Assembly: GCF_900142655.1 (NCBI RefSeq)
Contig: NZ_FRBQ01000010.1
Location: 1-64,000 of the forward strand
DNA from: Phytopseudomonas punonensis
Lineage (GTDB): Bacteria > Pseudomonadota > Gammaproteobacteria > Pseudomonadales > Pseudomonadaceae
Length of the DNA: 64,000 nt
Reading direction: 5' to 3'
The position numbers and the translations under genes are program-made. The number at the start of each line of letters is the position of its first letter. Within the stretch, counting starts at the first letter, position 1. The notes below the pieces were generated by a model. It was not told the origin of the DNA. It worked only from the letters and a program-made list of their open reading frames with translations, and did no database searches. Positions 38,144-46,968 of the stretch are shown piece by piece.

Positions 38144-39109
38144 TTGGGCGAGTTCGAGCTGATTCGTCACTACTTCGCCGCAGCCGCCTGTGCACAGGCG
38201 GCCGATGGTGTGGTGCTGGGAATCGGCGATGACTGCGCCCTGCTGCAAGTGCCGGCCGGTGAGCAACTGGCGGTGTCCACCGACACCCTCGTCGCTGGCG
38301 TGCATTTCCCTGCCGATGCGCCGGGTCGTTTGCTTGGCCAGCGCGCCCTGGCCGTTTCGGTCAGTGATCTGGCAGCCATGGGCGCAACGCCGCTGGCGTT
38401 CACCCTGGCGCTGACTCTTCCCGAGGTTTCCCCTGACTGGCTCGCTGATTTCACGGCCGGGCTGGAAAGCATGGCGCGCCAATGCGGCGTGCGTCTGGTC
38501 GGCGGCGACACTACCCGCGGGCCATTGAGCCTGACCCTTACCGTATTCGGCCGCGTGCCCGCCGGCCAGGCGCTGACCCGCGCCGGTGCGCGTCCCGGTG
38601 ATCTGCTGTGTGTCGGTGGCACCCTTGGCAACGGCGCCGGCGCGTTGCCGTTCGTGCTCGGCGAGCGCTCTGAGCAGCCGGGGAGCGCGGAGTTGCTGGC
38701 GCACTACTGGTCTCCGCTGCCACAGCTGCAGCTTGGCCAGGTATTACGTGGTGTTGCCACCGCGGCGCTGGATATCTCCGACGGTCTGCTCGCCGACTGC
38801 GGGCATATCGCCCGCGCCTCGGCCGTGGCGCTGCACATGGAGCAGCAGCGCCTGCCACTGTCAGACGCTTTGCTCGCCTGCATGGGCGACGAAGCGGCAC
38901 GCCAGCTGGCACTTGGAGGTGGCGACGACTATGTGCTTGCCTTTACCCTGCCTGCCGAGAAACTGGACGCGCTGCTTGCGATGGGCCAGCCTGTACACGT
39001 GATCGGTCGAGTCGAGGCCGGACAGGGCGTGCACCTGCTGGGCGCCGAGGGCCGAGCCATCAAGCCACGGTACAGTGGCTACCAACATTTCGGATCGAAC
39101 CGTGACTGA
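38144..39109 (+). CDS. thiL: Thiamine-monophosphate kinase
   Basis: ThiL makes thiamine diphosphate from the monophosphate using ATP. The 321 aa protein starts at TTG 38144 (MGEFELIRHYF), five bases after nusB. No ATG fits the N-terminus. Motifs include GIGDDCALLQVP, STDTLVAGVHFP, VSDLAAMGATPLAFTLAL, GGDTTRGPLSLTLT and GGDDYVLAFT. pgpA begins eight bases before its stop. Confidence 0.95.
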   Translation: MGEFELIRHYFAAAACAQAADGVVLGIGDDCALLQVPAGEQLAVSTDTLVAGVHFPADAPGRLLGQRALAVSVSDLAAMGATPLAFTLALTLPEVSPDWLADFTAGLESMARQCGVRLVGGDTTRGPLSLTLTVFGRVPAGQALTRAGARPGDLLCVGGTLGNGAGALPFVLGERSEQPGSAELLAHYWSPLPQLQLGQVLRGVATAALDISDGLLADCGHIARASAVALHMEQQRLPLSDALLACMGDEAARQLALGGGDDYVLAFTLPAEKLDALLAMGQPVHVIGRVEAGQGVHLLGAEGRAIKPRYSGYQHFGSNRD

Positions 39110-39635
39110 TCATCCCAAGCAAGTCCCCGCCGAGTTCGTGCCGCCATCCGTGTGGCGCAACCCCTGGCATTTCCTCGCCTTTGGCTTCGGCACCGGCACA
39201 ATGCCCAAGGCGCCGGGCACCTGGGGTTCGCTGGCGGCCGTGCCGTTCATTCCGTTGTGGCAGATGCTGCCGGACTGGGGCTACTGGCTGCTGCTCGGCG
39301 TGACCATGCTGTTTGGCGTTTGGCTTTGCGGCAAGGTGGCCGACGATCTGCGCGTACACGACCACGAAGGCATCGTCTGGGACGAAATGGTCGGCATGTG
39401 GATCACCCTCTGGCTGGTGCCCGAAGGTTGGGGCTGGGTGCTGGTGGGTTTTCTGATGTTTCGCTTCTTCGACATTCTCAAGCCCTGGCCGATCCGTTGG
39501 ATCGACCGCCACGTTCATGGTGGTTTCGGCATCATGCTCGACGACGTGTTAGCGGGCGTTTTCGCCTGGCTGTCCATGCAAGTGCTCGTCTGGGGCTGGG
39601 CCAATGGCCTGTCAGCCTCTCTCGGTTTCGCCTGA
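39102..39635 (+). CDS. pgpA: Phosphatidylglycerophosphatase A
   Basis: PgpA is an inner-membrane lipid phosphatase that makes phosphatidylglycerol. It is 177 aa with GTG 39102 overlapping thiL. The pattern FGTGTMPKAPGTWGSLAAVP and IVWDEMVGMWI, plus about four membrane segments and FRFFDILKPWPIRWIDR, are family signatures. Confidence 0.95.
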   Translation: MTDHPKQVPAEFVPPSVWRNPWHFLAFGFGTGTMPKAPGTWGSLAAVPFIPLWQMLPDWGYWLLLGVTMLFGVWLCGKVADDLRVHDHEGIVWDEMVGMWITLWLVPEGWGWVLVGFLMFRFFDILKPWPIRWIDRHVHGGFGIMLDDVLAGVFAWLSMQVLVWGWANGLSASLGFA

Positions 39636-39648
39636 TTCTGGAGGCCTG

Positions 39649-40374
39649 ATGATTCGCGGTTTGTGGTTGGCTTTGCTGTTGTCGATCAGCGTCTGCGCCC
39701 AGGCGAGCAGTGACGTGCCTGGCAGCATTCGCATGGCCAGCGACGTATGGATCGATCGCATCAATCCGGACGGCACCGGCTTGTCCTGGGACGTGCTGCG
39801 CAAGGTGTTCGAGCCCGCCGGCGTCAAGCTGGAGATGCAGATCGTGCCGTACACGCGCTCGATCGGCCTGGTGCAGCGCGGCGAGGCCGACGCCTGGGTG
39901 GCCTCCTACCAGAACGAGATCAGCGAAGGTGTGGTGTACCCGACCTGGCATTACGACTCGGATCTGATCAGCTCGCTGAGCGTGGTTGCCAAACCCGAAC
40001 CGGATCAGGCCGAACTGCGCCGCTCGCGCCTGGTGTGGATGCGTGGCTACGAGTATCAGCGCTACATCCCGGGGCTCAAACATTACAACGAATTGCAGCG
40101 CCGCAGCGGCATCCTGTCGATGCTCGACCAGGGGCACGCGGATTACTACATTGATGCCCGTCCCGAGGTCGAACAGGTGCTGGCTGGCGCCAGTAACCCT
40201 GCCAAATACCGGATGACCGACCTGCTGCGCCTGCCGCTGTACATCGGCTTTTCCGACAGCCCGCGCGGGCGCGCACTGGCCAAACTGTTCGACCAGCGCA
40301 TGGCCGAGCTCGTCGAAAAGGGCGAGCTGCGCGAGGTGTTCGAACATTGGGGCCAGCATTACCCCTTCGAATAA
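39649..40374 (+). CDS. Periplasmic solute-binding protein, family 3 type
   Basis: This 241 aa protein has a signal peptide (MIRGLWLALLLSISVCAQA) and a bilobed substrate-binding fold like polar amino-acid receptors: DGTGLSWDVLRKVFEPAGVKL, VQRGEADAWVASY, and the C-terminal GELREVFEHWG. No transporter membrane genes accompany it, so it may be an orphan receptor. The ligand is unknown. It is 13 bases after pgpA and 15 before the protease-like gene. Confidence 0.8.
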   Translation: MIRGLWLALLLSISVCAQASSDVPGSIRMASDVWIDRINPDGTGLSWDVLRKVFEPAGVKLEMQIVPYTRSIGLVQRGEADAWVASYQNEISEGVVYPTWHYDSDLISSLSVVAKPEPDQAELRRSRLVWMRGYEYQRYIPGLKHYNELQRRSGILSMLDQGHADYYIDARPEVEQVLAGASNPAKYRMTDLLRLPLYIGFSDSPRGRALAKLFDQRMAELVEKGELREVFEHWGQHYPFE

Positions 40375-40389
40375 CCGGGAGCGGCACGG

Positions 40390-41031
40390 ATGCGTCGAAT
40401 AATGATGGGCATGGCTGGCTTGTTGATGACACCGCTGCTGGCAGCGCCGCAAGTGCAGGTGGTCGGCCTGTTCCCGGGTGCGGCCGTGCTGTCGGTCGAT
40501 GGCCAGCGCAAGCTGGTGCGCGTCGGCCAGAGTGGCCCCAGTGGTGTGCAGGTGGTCAGTGTCGACAGCCGCAGCGCAGTGCTGCGCGTCGACGGCGTTG
40601 AGCGCAGCTACGGCTTGAGCCGCGAGTACAACACCGAAGGCGTCGCCGCCCCGCAAAAACAGACCCTCAGCATCGCTCGCAGCAACGGCGGCCATTACTG
40701 GGCCGAAGGTGCGATCAATGGCCGCGCCCAGCAGTTTCTGGTAGACACCGGCGCCACCTCGATAGCCCTCAACGAGAACCACGCCCGTCGTCTGGGTATC
40801 GATTACCGCACTCGTGGCCAGCCGATTCAGGTTAATACCGCCAGTGGCACGGCCAAGGGCTGGCGCGTGACGCTCGATAAGGTATCAGTCGGGCCGTTGC
40901 AGGTGCTCGGTGTCGAGGCGGTGGTGCTTGAAGGCGCCTCACCAGCTGAAGCGCTGCTGGGCATGAGCTTTCTCAATCGTGTCGGCTGGCGGGTAGAAAA
41001 CAACCTGCTGGTGCTGCAATCCCATCTCTGA
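40390..41031 (+). CDS. Retropepsin-like (clan AA) aspartic protease
   Basis: This 213 aa protein has an N-terminal signal-like segment (MMGMAGLLMTPLLAA). A retropepsin-like domain contains the catalytic DTGAT at residues 119-123 (FLVDTGATSIALN) and a C-terminal EALLGMSFLNRVGW. Homologues are annotated as TIGR02281-type proteases and are thought to work in the periplasm or on the membrane. Targets are unknown. A perfect 11-bp hairpin follows the stop. Confidence 0.85.
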   Translation: MRRIMMGMAGLLMTPLLAAPQVQVVGLFPGAAVLSVDGQRKLVRVGQSGPSGVQVVSVDSRSAVLRVDGVERSYGLSREYNTEGVAAPQKQTLSIARSNGGHYWAEGAINGRAQQFLVDTGATSIALNENHARRLGIDYRTRGQPIQVNTASGTAKGWRVTLDKVSVGPLQVLGVEAVVLEGASPAEALLGMSFLNRVGWRVENNLLVLQSHL

Positions 41032-41069
41032 GCCGCTGGCGATAAAGCTGTCGCCAGCGGCTTCGTGTT
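41032..41069. terminator. Bidirectional terminator after the protease gene
   Basis: GCCGCTGGCGA (41032-41042) pairs perfectly with 41051-41061 around an eight-base loop, followed by TTCGTGTTT. It lies between two convergent genes. Confidence 0.82.
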
Positions 41070-41071
41070 TC

Positions 41072-42346
41072 TCAGTGATGATCGTCTGTGGCGACTTGTG
41101 GCTCGTTGCGATACAGCCGGCTGACCAGCGGGCCGATGGATAGCCCCTGCAGCAGAATCGAAGTGAGCACGACGATATAGGTCAGGCTCAGCAGTAAGTC
41201 GCGCTCATCGCCCAGTGGCAGTGACAACGCCAGTGCTACCGACACGCCACCGCGTAACCCGCCCCAGGTGAGGATGCGGATCGCCCCGTGAGAAACCTGT
41301 CGGCGCCCGTCAGCACGGCGGCGCATCACGAATATGGCTGGCGCCACCGTTAGCAGGCGTGCCACCAGCACCGCGCCACCGAGCACGAAGGCAGCGATGA
41401 TGTGCAGCCAGGAGAACGGCAACAGCAGCAGCTCCAGGCCGATCAGGGCGAACAGCAGGGCGTTGAGAATCTCGTCGATCAGCTCCCAGAAACCATCCAC
41501 GTAGCGGCGCGACTCGTCCGACATGGCGTGCTTGCGGCCCAGGTTGCCGATGATCAGGCCGGCTACCACCATGGCGATCGGCCCGGACACATGCAGGCGC
41601 GCCGCCAGTGCCGCACCGCCGAACACCAGCGCCAGGGTCAGCATCACCTCGACCTGATACTGATCGATGCTGCGCAGCATCAACAGCACGCCATAGCCCA
41701 GCGCGGCGCCGAACAGCAGGCCGCCGACCGCTTCGTGGACGAACAGCCAGCTCACCGCACCCAGCGTCGGCGTGCTGCCCAGTTGCAGGATGCCGAGCAG
41801 GATGGTGAACACCACCACCGCGGTGCCGTCATTGAACAGCGATTCGCCGACGATGGTGGTCGCCAGCGGCTTCGGTGCGCCCGACGATTTGAGAATCCCC
41901 ATCACCGCAATCGGGTCGGTCGGCGAGATCAGTGCGCCGAACAGCAGGCAGTAGATGAAGTCCACGTGCCAGCCGAACAGGGCAAAGATGTAGAACGCCA
42001 ATGTGCCGATCACGCTGGTGGCGATCAGCACACCAAAGGTGGCCAGCAGGCCGATCGGCCACTTGTAGCTGCGCAGGTCATGCAGATCCACGTGCAGGGC
42101 GCCGGCGAACAGCAGGGCCGGCAGGAACCAGGTCATCAGAATGTCGGAGAAGTCGATGCGACGGATGATCTCCTGCGCTTCGATCTCGATCAGTGGGTAG
42201 CCGAGCAGGCTCAGGCCCTGAGCTATCAGCGAAAAGATCAGCGCGGTGGCCATCACACCAATGGTCGGCGGCAGGCGAATGAAGCGGTAGTTGACGTAGG
42301 TGAGCAGGGTGGTGAGGACGATAAAAGCGGCAACGAGGTCGAGCAC
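41072..42346 (-). CDS. Na+/H+ antiporter, CPA1 family
   Basis: This inner-membrane antiporter of 424 aa has about twelve hydrophobic segments. The CPA1 ion-site motifs are GALISPTDPIAVMGIL and GESLFNDGTAVVVF. The segment RILTWGGLRGGVSVALALSLP near the C-terminus is also family-typical. No long cytoplasmic regulatory tail is present. I chose GTG 42346 because AGGAGA lies six bases upstream; the longer open frame is not supported. Confidence 0.92.
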   Translation of the reverse strand: MLDLVAAFIVLTTLLTYVNYRFIRLPPTIGVMATALIFSLIAQGLSLLGYPLIEIEAQEIIRRIDFSDILMTWFLPALLFAGALHVDLHDLRSYKWPIGLLATFGVLIATSVIGTLAFYIFALFGWHVDFIYCLLFGALISPTDPIAVMGILKSSGAPKPLATTIVGESLFNDGTAVVVFTILLGILQLGSTPTLGAVSWLFVHEAVGGLLFGAALGYGVLLMLRSIDQYQVEVMLTLALVFGGAALAARLHVSGPIAMVVAGLIIGNLGRKHAMSDESRRYVDGFWELIDEILNALLFALIGLELLLLPFSWLHIIAAFVLGGAVLVARLLTVAPAIFVMRRRADGRRQVSHGAIRILTWGGLRGGVSVALALSLPLGDERDLLLSLTYIVVLTSILLQGLSIGPLVSRLYRNEPQVATDDHH

Positions 42347-42653
42347 GAGGTCTCCTTTGAAGGCTGGTGTTCGCCATCCCGACGAACACCCTGGAGGCCC
42401 GATAATACCTGGCTTGTAACTGGATGTGTGGCTGCGGGTGACAGCTATCCCATGGCAGAACGATGGCAAAAAAGGGGAACCGAAGCGGCGCATCAGGGTC
42501 GAGTAACCATGGGTCGGAGGGCTGTAGGGCGCATGTGCCGTGGCATGTGTGCCGGTGCAGCACGGTGTTCCCACCTCCGACATTGGACGGTCGATGCGCA
42601 ACGCATCCGGCCAGGTCGACGCGCCACAGGCCGTCGTTGATTGGAGTCGTAAT
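42347..42653. other. Intergenic region between antiporter and osmoprotectant operon
   Basis: The 307 bases separate divergent genes. GGTGTTCG (42366-42373) and CGAACACC (42383-42390) form an 8-bp inverted repeat just upstream of the antiporter start and could be an operator or leader hairpin. I see no strong sigma-70 promoter for the ABC operon. The last 15 bases hold its GGAG ribosome-binding site. Confidence 0.5.
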
Positions 42654-43367
42654 ATGCTGAAAAGCTTGGGCAAGGTGCTGCTGGGCGCTATTGCGCTGGT
42701 CGCGGTACTCGCCTTGCTGGTCCACTGGATCACCCCGGCAGTGCTCGCACAGCACCGTGAAGACCTTATCTATTACCTGCAGGCGCACCTGTACTTGGTT
42801 TTCGTGTCGATGCTGGCAGCGCTGGCGGTCGGCATTCCCGCCGGCATCCTGCTCAGCCGGCCTGGCCGCGAGCACAGCGCCGAGCGCTTCATGCAGGTGT
42901 TCAACGTGGGTAACACCGTGCCGCCGCTGGCGGTGCTGGCGATTGCCCTGTCCATCGTCGGTATTGGCAACGGTCCGGCCATCCTTGCGCTGTTTCTCGC
43001 CTCGCTGCTGCCCATCGTGCGCAACACCTACGAAGGGCTGCGCAATGTGCCGGGTTCGCTGAAGGAGGCCGCTACCGGCATCGGCATGACGCCGCGGCAG
43101 GCGCTCTGGAAAGTCGAGCTGCCCAATGCCGTGCCGATCATCGTCGGCGGCATTCGGGTTGCGCTGGCGCTGAACGTCGGTACGGCGCCGCTGGTGTTTC
43201 TGATCGGCGCCAACAGCCTCGGCAGCCTGATCTTCCCCGCCATCGCCCTCGAAGACCAACCTCTGCTGATTCTCGGCGCGGCCGCCACGGCGTTGCTGGC
43301 GCTGCTACTCGATGGCCTGGTGGCTGCTGCCAGCCGCTTCTGGTTCGAGCGTGGGGTGGCCCGTTGA
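42654..43367 (+). CDS. Osmoprotectant ABC transporter permease (first)
   Basis: This inner-membrane permease of 237 aa is of the OpuCB/YehW-type glycine betaine/carnitine/choline family. It has about six hydrophobic segments and the coupling motif SLKEAATGIGMTPRQALWKVELPNAVPIIVGG. It is the first gene of a permease-receptor-permease-ATPase set with 1-11 base gaps. The order differs from the ATPase-first opuC order described in P. syringae. Confidence 0.9.
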   Translation: MLKSLGKVLLGAIALVAVLALLVHWITPAVLAQHREDLIYYLQAHLYLVFVSMLAALAVGIPAGILLSRPGREHSAERFMQVFNVGNTVPPLAVLAIALSIVGIGNGPAILALFLASLLPIVRNTYEGLRNVPGSLKEAATGIGMTPRQALWKVELPNAVPIIVGGIRVALALNVGTAPLVFLIGANSLGSLIFPAIALEDQPLLILGAAATALLALLLDGLVAAASRFWFERGVAR

Positions 43368-43378
43368 AGGAAACAATG

Positions 43379-44269
43379 ATGAAGTCTCTCGTTCTATGCC
43401 TCGGCCTGCTGCTGGCAGCGACCAGCCAGGCTGCGGAAATCCGTATTGGTGCCAAGGTGTTTACCGAACAGGTGATCCTCTCCGAACTCACCGCTCAATA
43501 CCTCAAGCCCCATGGCTATCAGTCGCGCATCGTCGGCAACCTGGGCAGTACCATCGCCTGGAATGCGATGAAGAGCGGCCAGCTGGATATTACCTGGGAG
43601 TACACCGGCACCTCGCTGGTGGCTTACAACAAGGTCACCGAGCGCCTCGACAAGGAAGCCGCCTACCAGCGCGTCAAGGAGCTCGACGCCAAGAGTGGCG
43701 CGATCTGGCTGGCGCCCTCGCGCTTCAACAACACCTATGCGCTGGCTCTGCCGGAAAAGGTCGCTGAGGAAAATCCCGACATCCACACCATCAGCGACCT
43801 GGCCGAGGCCCTGAAAAAGCCGGGTAAAGGCAATCGCCTGCTGGCCCTGGATATCGAGTTCGCCAACCGCTCCGACGGTCTGGACGGCCTGGTCAAGGAA
43901 TACGGCCTGACCTTCACCCGCAACGAGATCCGCCAGATGGATCCGGGCCTGGTCTACACCGCGCTGCGCAATGGTCAGGTGTTCGTCGGCCTGGTGTACA
44001 CCACCGATGGCCGCCTGGACTCCTTCGGTCTGCGTCTGCTCGAGGACGACCGCAAGTACTTCCCGGATTACACCGCCGCGCCGGTGGTCAATGCCGACTA
44101 CCTCAAACAGCACCCGGAGCTCGAGGCGCTGCTCAAGCCGCTCGCCGAGCGCCTGGACGACGCCACCATGCGTCGCCTGAATGCACGCGTCGATGTGGAT
44201 CGCGAGACGCCTGCGGCGGTAGCTGCCGATTTCCTGCGTCAGGAAAAACTGATCGGGGAGGGCAACTGA
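43379..44269 (+). CDS. Osmoprotectant ABC transporter substrate-binding protein
   Basis: This is a periplasmic receptor of 296 aa. The signal peptide MKSLVLCLGLLLAATSQA has a signal peptidase I site rather than a lipobox. Family motifs are IRIGAKVFTEQVILSEL, NLGSTIAWNAMKSGQLDITWEYTGT and LVYTTDGRLDSFGLRLLEDDRKYFP. They match OpuCC/OsmF-type betaine or choline binders. ATG 43379 sits seven bases after AAGGA; ATG 43376 is equally possible. Confidence 0.9.
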   Translation: MKSLVLCLGLLLAATSQAAEIRIGAKVFTEQVILSELTAQYLKPHGYQSRIVGNLGSTIAWNAMKSGQLDITWEYTGTSLVAYNKVTERLDKEAAYQRVKELDAKSGAIWLAPSRFNNTYALALPEKVAEENPDIHTISDLAEALKKPGKGNRLLALDIEFANRSDGLDGLVKEYGLTFTRNEIRQMDPGLVYTALRNGQVFVGLVYTTDGRLDSFGLRLLEDDRKYFPDYTAAPVVNADYLKQHPELEALLKPLAERLDDATMRRLNARVDVDRETPAAVAADFLRQEKLIGEGN

Positions 44270-44270
44270 T

Positions 44271-44930
44271 ATGGATTTCATGACTGCTTTCCAGCACATC
44301 GACTGGGCCCAGGTGTTCAGCCTGACCGTTGAGCATATCGCCCTCGTTGGCATCGCCGTCGGCCTGGCGATCCTTATCGGCGTGCCGCTGGGCATTCTGA
44401 TGACCCGCTTCCCGTGGCTCGCCGGGCCGCTGCAGGGCTTGGCCACTGTGGTGCTGACGCTGCCGGCCATTGCGCTGTTCGGCCTGCTGCTGCCGTTCTA
44501 TTCGCAGTTCGGCCAGGGCCTCGGGCCGCTGCCGGCCGTCACCGCTGTGTTCCTGTATTCGCTGCTGCCGATTCTGCGCAACACCTACCTGGCGCTGACC
44601 AGCGTCGAGCCGGGCATTCGCGAAGCCGGCAAGGGCATTGGCATGAGCTTCTGGCAGCGCCTGCGCATGGTCGACCTACCGATTGCCGTGCCGGTGATCC
44701 TGGCCGGGGTGCGCACCGCCGTGGTGATGAACATCGGGGTGATGACCATCGCCGCGACCATCGGCGCCGGCGGCCTTGGCGTGCTGATTCTCACCGCCAT
44801 CAGCCGCAGCGACATGGCCACCCTTTTCGTTGGTGCGGTGCTGGTGAGCCTGCTCGCCATCGTCGCCGACCTGTTTTTGCAGTGGCTGCAGAAAACGCTC
44901 ACTCCCCGTGGCCTGAAAGCCGCCCACTGA
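44271..44930 (+). CDS. Osmoprotectant ABC transporter permease (second)
   Basis: This 219 aa inner-membrane permease has the coupling motif GIREAGKGIGMSFWQRLRMVDLPIAVPVILAG and about six hydrophobic segments. It pairs with the first permease to form the channel. It starts one base after the receptor gene. Confidence 0.9.
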   Translation: MDFMTAFQHIDWAQVFSLTVEHIALVGIAVGLAILIGVPLGILMTRFPWLAGPLQGLATVVLTLPAIALFGLLLPFYSQFGQGLGPLPAVTAVFLYSLLPILRNTYLALTSVEPGIREAGKGIGMSFWQRLRMVDLPIAVPVILAGVRTAVVMNIGVMTIAATIGAGGLGVLILTAISRSDMATLFVGAVLVSLLAIVADLFLQWLQKTLTPRGLKAAH

Positions 44931-44940
44931 GGACTCGAAC

Positions 44941-46095
44941 ATGATTCAACTCGATAAACTGACCAAGAAATTCCAGCAGAAAGGCAAAGATGTCGTCGCG
45001 GTGAACGAAGTCAGCCTGACCGTCGACGAAGGCCAGATCTGCGTGTTCCTCGGCCCGTCCGGTTGCGGCAAGAGCACCACGCTGAAGATGATCAACCGGC
45101 TGATCGAACCGACCTCCGGGCGTGTACTGATCAACGGTGAAGACACCACCGGCATCGACGAAGTGACCCTGCGCCGCAATATCGGCTACGTGATCCAGCA
45201 GATCGGTCTGTTTCCCAACATGACCATCGAGGAAAACATCACCGTGGTGCCCAAGCTGCTTGGCTGGGACAAGAAACGTTGCCACGAGCGCGCGATGGAG
45301 CTGATGAGCATGGTGCAGCTCGAGCCCAAGCAGTACCTGTCGCGCTACCCGCGTGAACTGTCCGGTGGCCAGCAGCAGCGTATCGGCGTGATCCGCGCCC
45401 TGGCGGCCGATGCACCGGTATTGCTGATGGACGAGCCGTTCGGCGCCGTCGACCCGGTCAACCGCGACGCCATTCAGAACGAGTTCTTCCAGATGCAGCG
45501 CGCGCTGAACAAGACCGTGATCATGGTCAGCCACGACATCGATGAGGCCATCAAGCTGGGTGACAAGATCGCCATCTTCAAAGATGGCACGCTGCTGCAG
45601 TTCGACCATCCGGATACCCTGCTGGCGCACCCGGCGGACGACTTCGTCAGTGGCTTCGTCGGCCAGGACAGCACCCTCAAGCGCCTGCTGCTGATTCGTG
45701 CCGAAGACGCTGCCGACAATGCGCCGTCAGTGCTTTCGGAAACCGCGATTGCCGATGCGGTGGAACTGATGGAAGAGCATGATCGCCGCCACCTGGTGGT
45801 GACCGACGCCGACAAGAAAGCCCTGGGCTTTATTCGCCGCCGTGACCTGCGCGGCCAGGGCGGTTCGGTGCAGCCGTTCGTGCAGCCGTTCAACGCTACT
45901 GCCGCCCACGACGAACACCTGCGCATCCTGCTGTCGCGCATGTACGAGTTCAATCGTTCGTGGTTGCCGGTGCTCAGCGCGGAAAACGACTTCCTTGGCG
46001 AAGTCACCCAGGAGTCGATTGCCGATTACCTGAGCTCCGGTCGTTCGCGCGGCAAGAGCAGCATCGTCTCGCCGGCCGAGCAAGTCGCCAGCTAA
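44941..46095 (+). CDS. Osmoprotectant ABC transporter ATPase with CBS pair
   Basis: This 384 aa ATPase is of the OpuCA/ProV type. Walker A is GPSGCGKSTTLK, the Q-loop is YVIQQIGLFPNMTIEENI, the signature is LSGGQQQRIGVIRAL and Walker B is VLLMDEPFGAVDPVNRDA. Residues from about 250 form a tandem CBS module that, in homologues, gates transport by ionic strength. It is the last gene of the operon. Element E3 follows. Confidence 0.93.
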   Translation: MIQLDKLTKKFQQKGKDVVAVNEVSLTVDEGQICVFLGPSGCGKSTTLKMINRLIEPTSGRVLINGEDTTGIDEVTLRRNIGYVIQQIGLFPNMTIEENITVVPKLLGWDKKRCHERAMELMSMVQLEPKQYLSRYPRELSGGQQQRIGVIRALAADAPVLLMDEPFGAVDPVNRDAIQNEFFQMQRALNKTVIMVSHDIDEAIKLGDKIAIFKDGTLLQFDHPDTLLAHPADDFVSGFVGQDSTLKRLLLIRAEDAADNAPSVLSETAIADAVELMEEHDRRHLVVTDADKKALGFIRRRDLRGQGGSVQPFVQPFNATAAHDEHLRILLSRMYEFNRSWLPVLSAENDFLGEVTQESIADYLSSGRSRGKSSIVSPAEQVAS

Positions 46096-46140
46096 GGTTT
46101 AGCCCCGTGCCGGTCATGCTGACAGGCCTGGGGCCTTGCC

Positions 46141-46370
46141 TCAGAGCCTGTTCAAAGTCTCGCGAGCTAGAGCAATGCAAGGCCTAGGCGGCCCCACGAA
46201 AACAGGCGAGGACCGGTCGGAGTCGCGCTCGACTTTACGAGCTGTAAATGAGCAGTACTCGCTTCGCTCGCCCTACGGGCCGCGCTAAAGCGCGTTAGCC
46301 GCAAGCGGCTTGCCGAGCCTGTTTTCAACGCCGCAGTGCCGACGCGCAGCAGACTTTGAACAGGTTCTCA
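46141..46370. repeat. Terminal-inverted-repeat element E3
   Basis: A left end TCAGAGCCTGTTCAAAGTCT (46141-46160) and a right end AGACTTTGAACAGGTTCTCA (46351-46370) match as inverted repeats at 18 of 20 positions around 190 bases. The interior has TTTACGAGCTGTAAA (46234-46248) and further palindromes. The right end includes the stop codon of the cupin gene. There is no coding potential for a transposase. Confidence 0.8.
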
Positions 46371-46727
46371 GGCCTGCTCGAAGATCACATAGACCTTGCG
46401 GCACGGCTCCAGCACTTCCCATGTGCCGCTGAAGCCCGCCGGGATGACGAAGCGGTCGCCGGCGCGTACGGTCTTGGCGTTGCCTTCGCTGTCACGCAGC
46501 ACCGACACGCCCTGCAGAATCTCGCAGTATTCATGCTCGGTGTAGCTCACCGTCCACTGGCCGACTTCGCCCTCCCAGACGCCCGCATTGAACTGGTTGC
46601 ATGGGCTGGCGTAATGGTTGCGCACCTGTTGCACCGGATCGCCCTTGAGAATCTTCTCGGCAGCCGGGCGGTAGGTTTCGGCGCTGCCTGCGCCTTGGGC
46701 GAAATCGACGATCTGCTGGATATTCAT
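46368..46727 (-). CDS. Cupin-domain protein
   Basis: This single-domain cupin of 119 aa is of the DUF861/cupin_3 type: VWEGEVGQWTVSYTEHEYCEILQGVSVL and AGDRFVIPAGFSGTWEVLEPCRKVYVIF. Related proteins accompany amine and amino-acid catabolism genes. It is divergent from kauB, consistent with a role in that pathway, but the function is unknown. Its TGA stop lies within the inverted repeat of element E3. Confidence 0.82.
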   Translation of the reverse strand: MNIQQIVDFAQGAGSAETYRPAAEKILKGDPVQQVRNHYASPCNQFNAGVWEGEVGQWTVSYTEHEYCEILQGVSVLRDSEGNAKTVRAGDRFVIPAGFSGTWEVLEPCRKVYVIFEQA

Positions 46728-46968
46728 CTTCGCTTCCGTGGTTACTCAGAGGGCGTTGGCGATCATGCCACGTGAGGTGGCGTGTGGGGATGACGCGTGG
46801 CGATACGCGGCGAGTCTATGTTTAAAAAAATGAACGCAGCAAGGCGTTTGCCCACCAAGTGTCAAGAATATTGAAAATCCTGCGAGCGCTGGTTTAGTGT
46901 GTTTCGCAGTTTCTGGCCTGTAGCGGCCCCAAGGCGCTAGCGCCTTCATTGACTGAGAGGATGATCAG

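Noticed and set aside
41402..42640. Plus-strand open frame of 412 codons
   Set aside because: It is antisense to the Na+/H+ antiporter and rich in Gln/His/Arg, as expected from the complement of hydrophobic codons.
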